Shown here one piece after another: positions 63,431-64,000 of a stretch of 64,000 nucleotides of DNA. The notes beneath the pieces are model-generated. The model did not search any database. It saw only the letters and a list, made by a program, of their open reading frames with translations, and was not told where the DNA came from. This DNA comes from an uncultured Clostridium sp. (GTDB lineage Bacteria > Bacillota > Clostridia > Lachnospirales > Lachnospiraceae): positions 1 to 64,000 of the forward strand of contig UQTA01000003.1 in the NCBI GenBank assembly GCA_900543885.1. Direction: 5' to 3'. How positions within the stretch are numbered: the first letter of the stretch is position 1; the number at the start of each line of letters is the position of its first letter. The position numbers and the translations under genes were made by a program.

Positions 63431-64000
63431 TCGTGTATCTAGTTTAAAGAATTTCAGCGTAATGCTGTACAAAGGAGAAGTAACGGGAATTCTGGGACTG
63501 GTTGGTTCCGGCATTACTGTTGTTGCTGATGTACTGTCAGGAAGGAAAAAAATGGAAAAAGGCTGTGTTTATATGGGTAATACACCGGTTCAGATTAAAG
63601 GAATGTGGCAGGCAGAAAAATTGGGAATTTATGTGGTGTCAGAAAAAACGATTTTTCTGGAACATCTAAGGCTGGAAGAAAATTTATGTCTATCTCAACG
63701 GATGGATTATGCAGGTTTGAAATTTCCTTCCGAGAAACAATTAAACAGGATACGAGCGTGTATGGAAGAATTGCATATCAGGCTGCAGCTTCGGGAATAT
63801 CCTTTCAAATTATGCAGTTTTGAACGCCATATGGCAGAAATCGTCAGAGCATATTCTATGGGATGCAAAATCCTGATCTTAAATCATGTTGCTAACCGGT
63901 ATACAAAAGAAGAGTTAAAAAAACTAAAGGAACTAATCTTTTTGTTAAAAGAAAAAGAAATTTCAGTATTGTTATTGGAATCCAATTGTGAACGGGTATG
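63384..64000 (+). CDS. Degenerate ABC-ATPase-like protein (cut by window edge)
   Basis: 205 codons are open from an ATG at 63384 to the edge; no RBS is obvious and the start is uncertain. The fold follows the RbsA cassette (SLKNFSVMLYKGEVTGILGL), but Walker A reads GLVGSGITVVADVLSG without the Lys, the signature is CSFERHMAEIVRAYS and Walker B is KILILNHVANRYTKEE, with Asp and Glu replaced. It cannot hydrolyse ATP in the usual way. The frame has no stop, which argues for selection and against decay. Perhaps a regulatory partner of the kinase. Confidence 0.75.
   Translation, partial: MKTEVLRAVGIWVDSDRVSSLKNFSVMLYKGEVTGILGLVGSGITVVADVLSGRKKMEKGCVYMGNTPVQIKGMWQAEKLGIYVVSEKTIFLEHLRLEENLCLSQRMDYAGLKFPSEKQLNRIRACMEELHIRLQLREYPFKLCSFERHMAEIVRAYSMGCKILILNHVANRYTKEELKKLKELIFLLKEKEISVLLLESNCERV

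Overview
The window looks like a chromosome segment of a gut-type Lachnospiraceae bacterium (Clostridia, Gram-positive). This rests on family content rather than a marker gene: a Gram-positive Tad/Flp pilus locus with DUF5702-, DUF6382/FHA- and Flp1-like proteins, the apt-rel-MBL-hemZ order, two-subunit iron-sulfur L-serine dehydratase, YesM/YesN-type two-component pairs, lipobox substrate-binding proteins, and AGGAGG-type ribosome binding sites throughout. I saw no rRNA, tRNA or CRISPR array.

Layout. 1-11.2 kb is an accessory island: an IS1182-type transposase at the left edge, a frameshifted IS110 remnant, a YesM/YesN pair, a TRAP transporter (DctP, DctQ, DctM), an SDR dehydrogenase and a KdgF-like cupin (probably uptake and first steps of uronate use), then a putP gene whose 5' third is missing beside an intact IS1634-type element. 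11.4-16.3 kb holds a four-repeat NlpC/P60 wall hydrolase with an OmpR/histidine-kinase pair. 16.3-22.5 kb holds a decayed M20 amidohydrolase copy, a LysR regulator and a divergent operon sdaAB - M20 amidohydrolase - two membrane proteins - sdaAA, which reads as a pathway that imports a conjugated compound, cleaves an amide and deaminates serine. 22.6-27.8 kb is on the minus strand: a kinase-like protein, glgB, an alpha-amylase, a YaaL-like protein and an ArsR regulator. 28.0-38.4 kb is the Tad pilus operon. 38.5-42.8 kb has HIT, an ECF sigma factor, murG, a DUF4367-like membrane protein and small secreted or membrane proteins. 42.9-47.4 kb is pstSCAB-phoU behind a Pho-box-like array. 47.8-50.6 kb has a transaldolase-like aldolase, a DeoR regulator, a small hydrophobic peptide and a DUF554 protein. 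50.7-56.1 kb is apt, rel, an MBL hydrolase and hemZ. 56.3-64 kb is a ribose-type sugar ABC operon with a lactonase-like MBL enzyme, an ATPase split in two frames, a permease, a YesN/YesM pair and an ATPase-dead ABC protein cut by the window edge.

The most unusual signals are: (1) a 155-bp element at 47465-47619 with perfect 17-bp terminal inverted repeats, three internal hairpin arms and an exact 8-bp flanking duplication, which looks like a non-autonomous mobile element; (2) a histidine kinase with almost no outside sensor region, encoded in overlap with an ABC protein that has lost its catalytic residues; (3) a RbsA-type ATPase interrupted by a -1 shift at an AAAAAG run; (4) the sdaAB-M20-membrane pair-sdaAA operon; (5) a branched structured leader between an apt promoter and apt; and (6) a 24-pair stem at 49554-49615 that is continuous only when read as minus-strand RNA.
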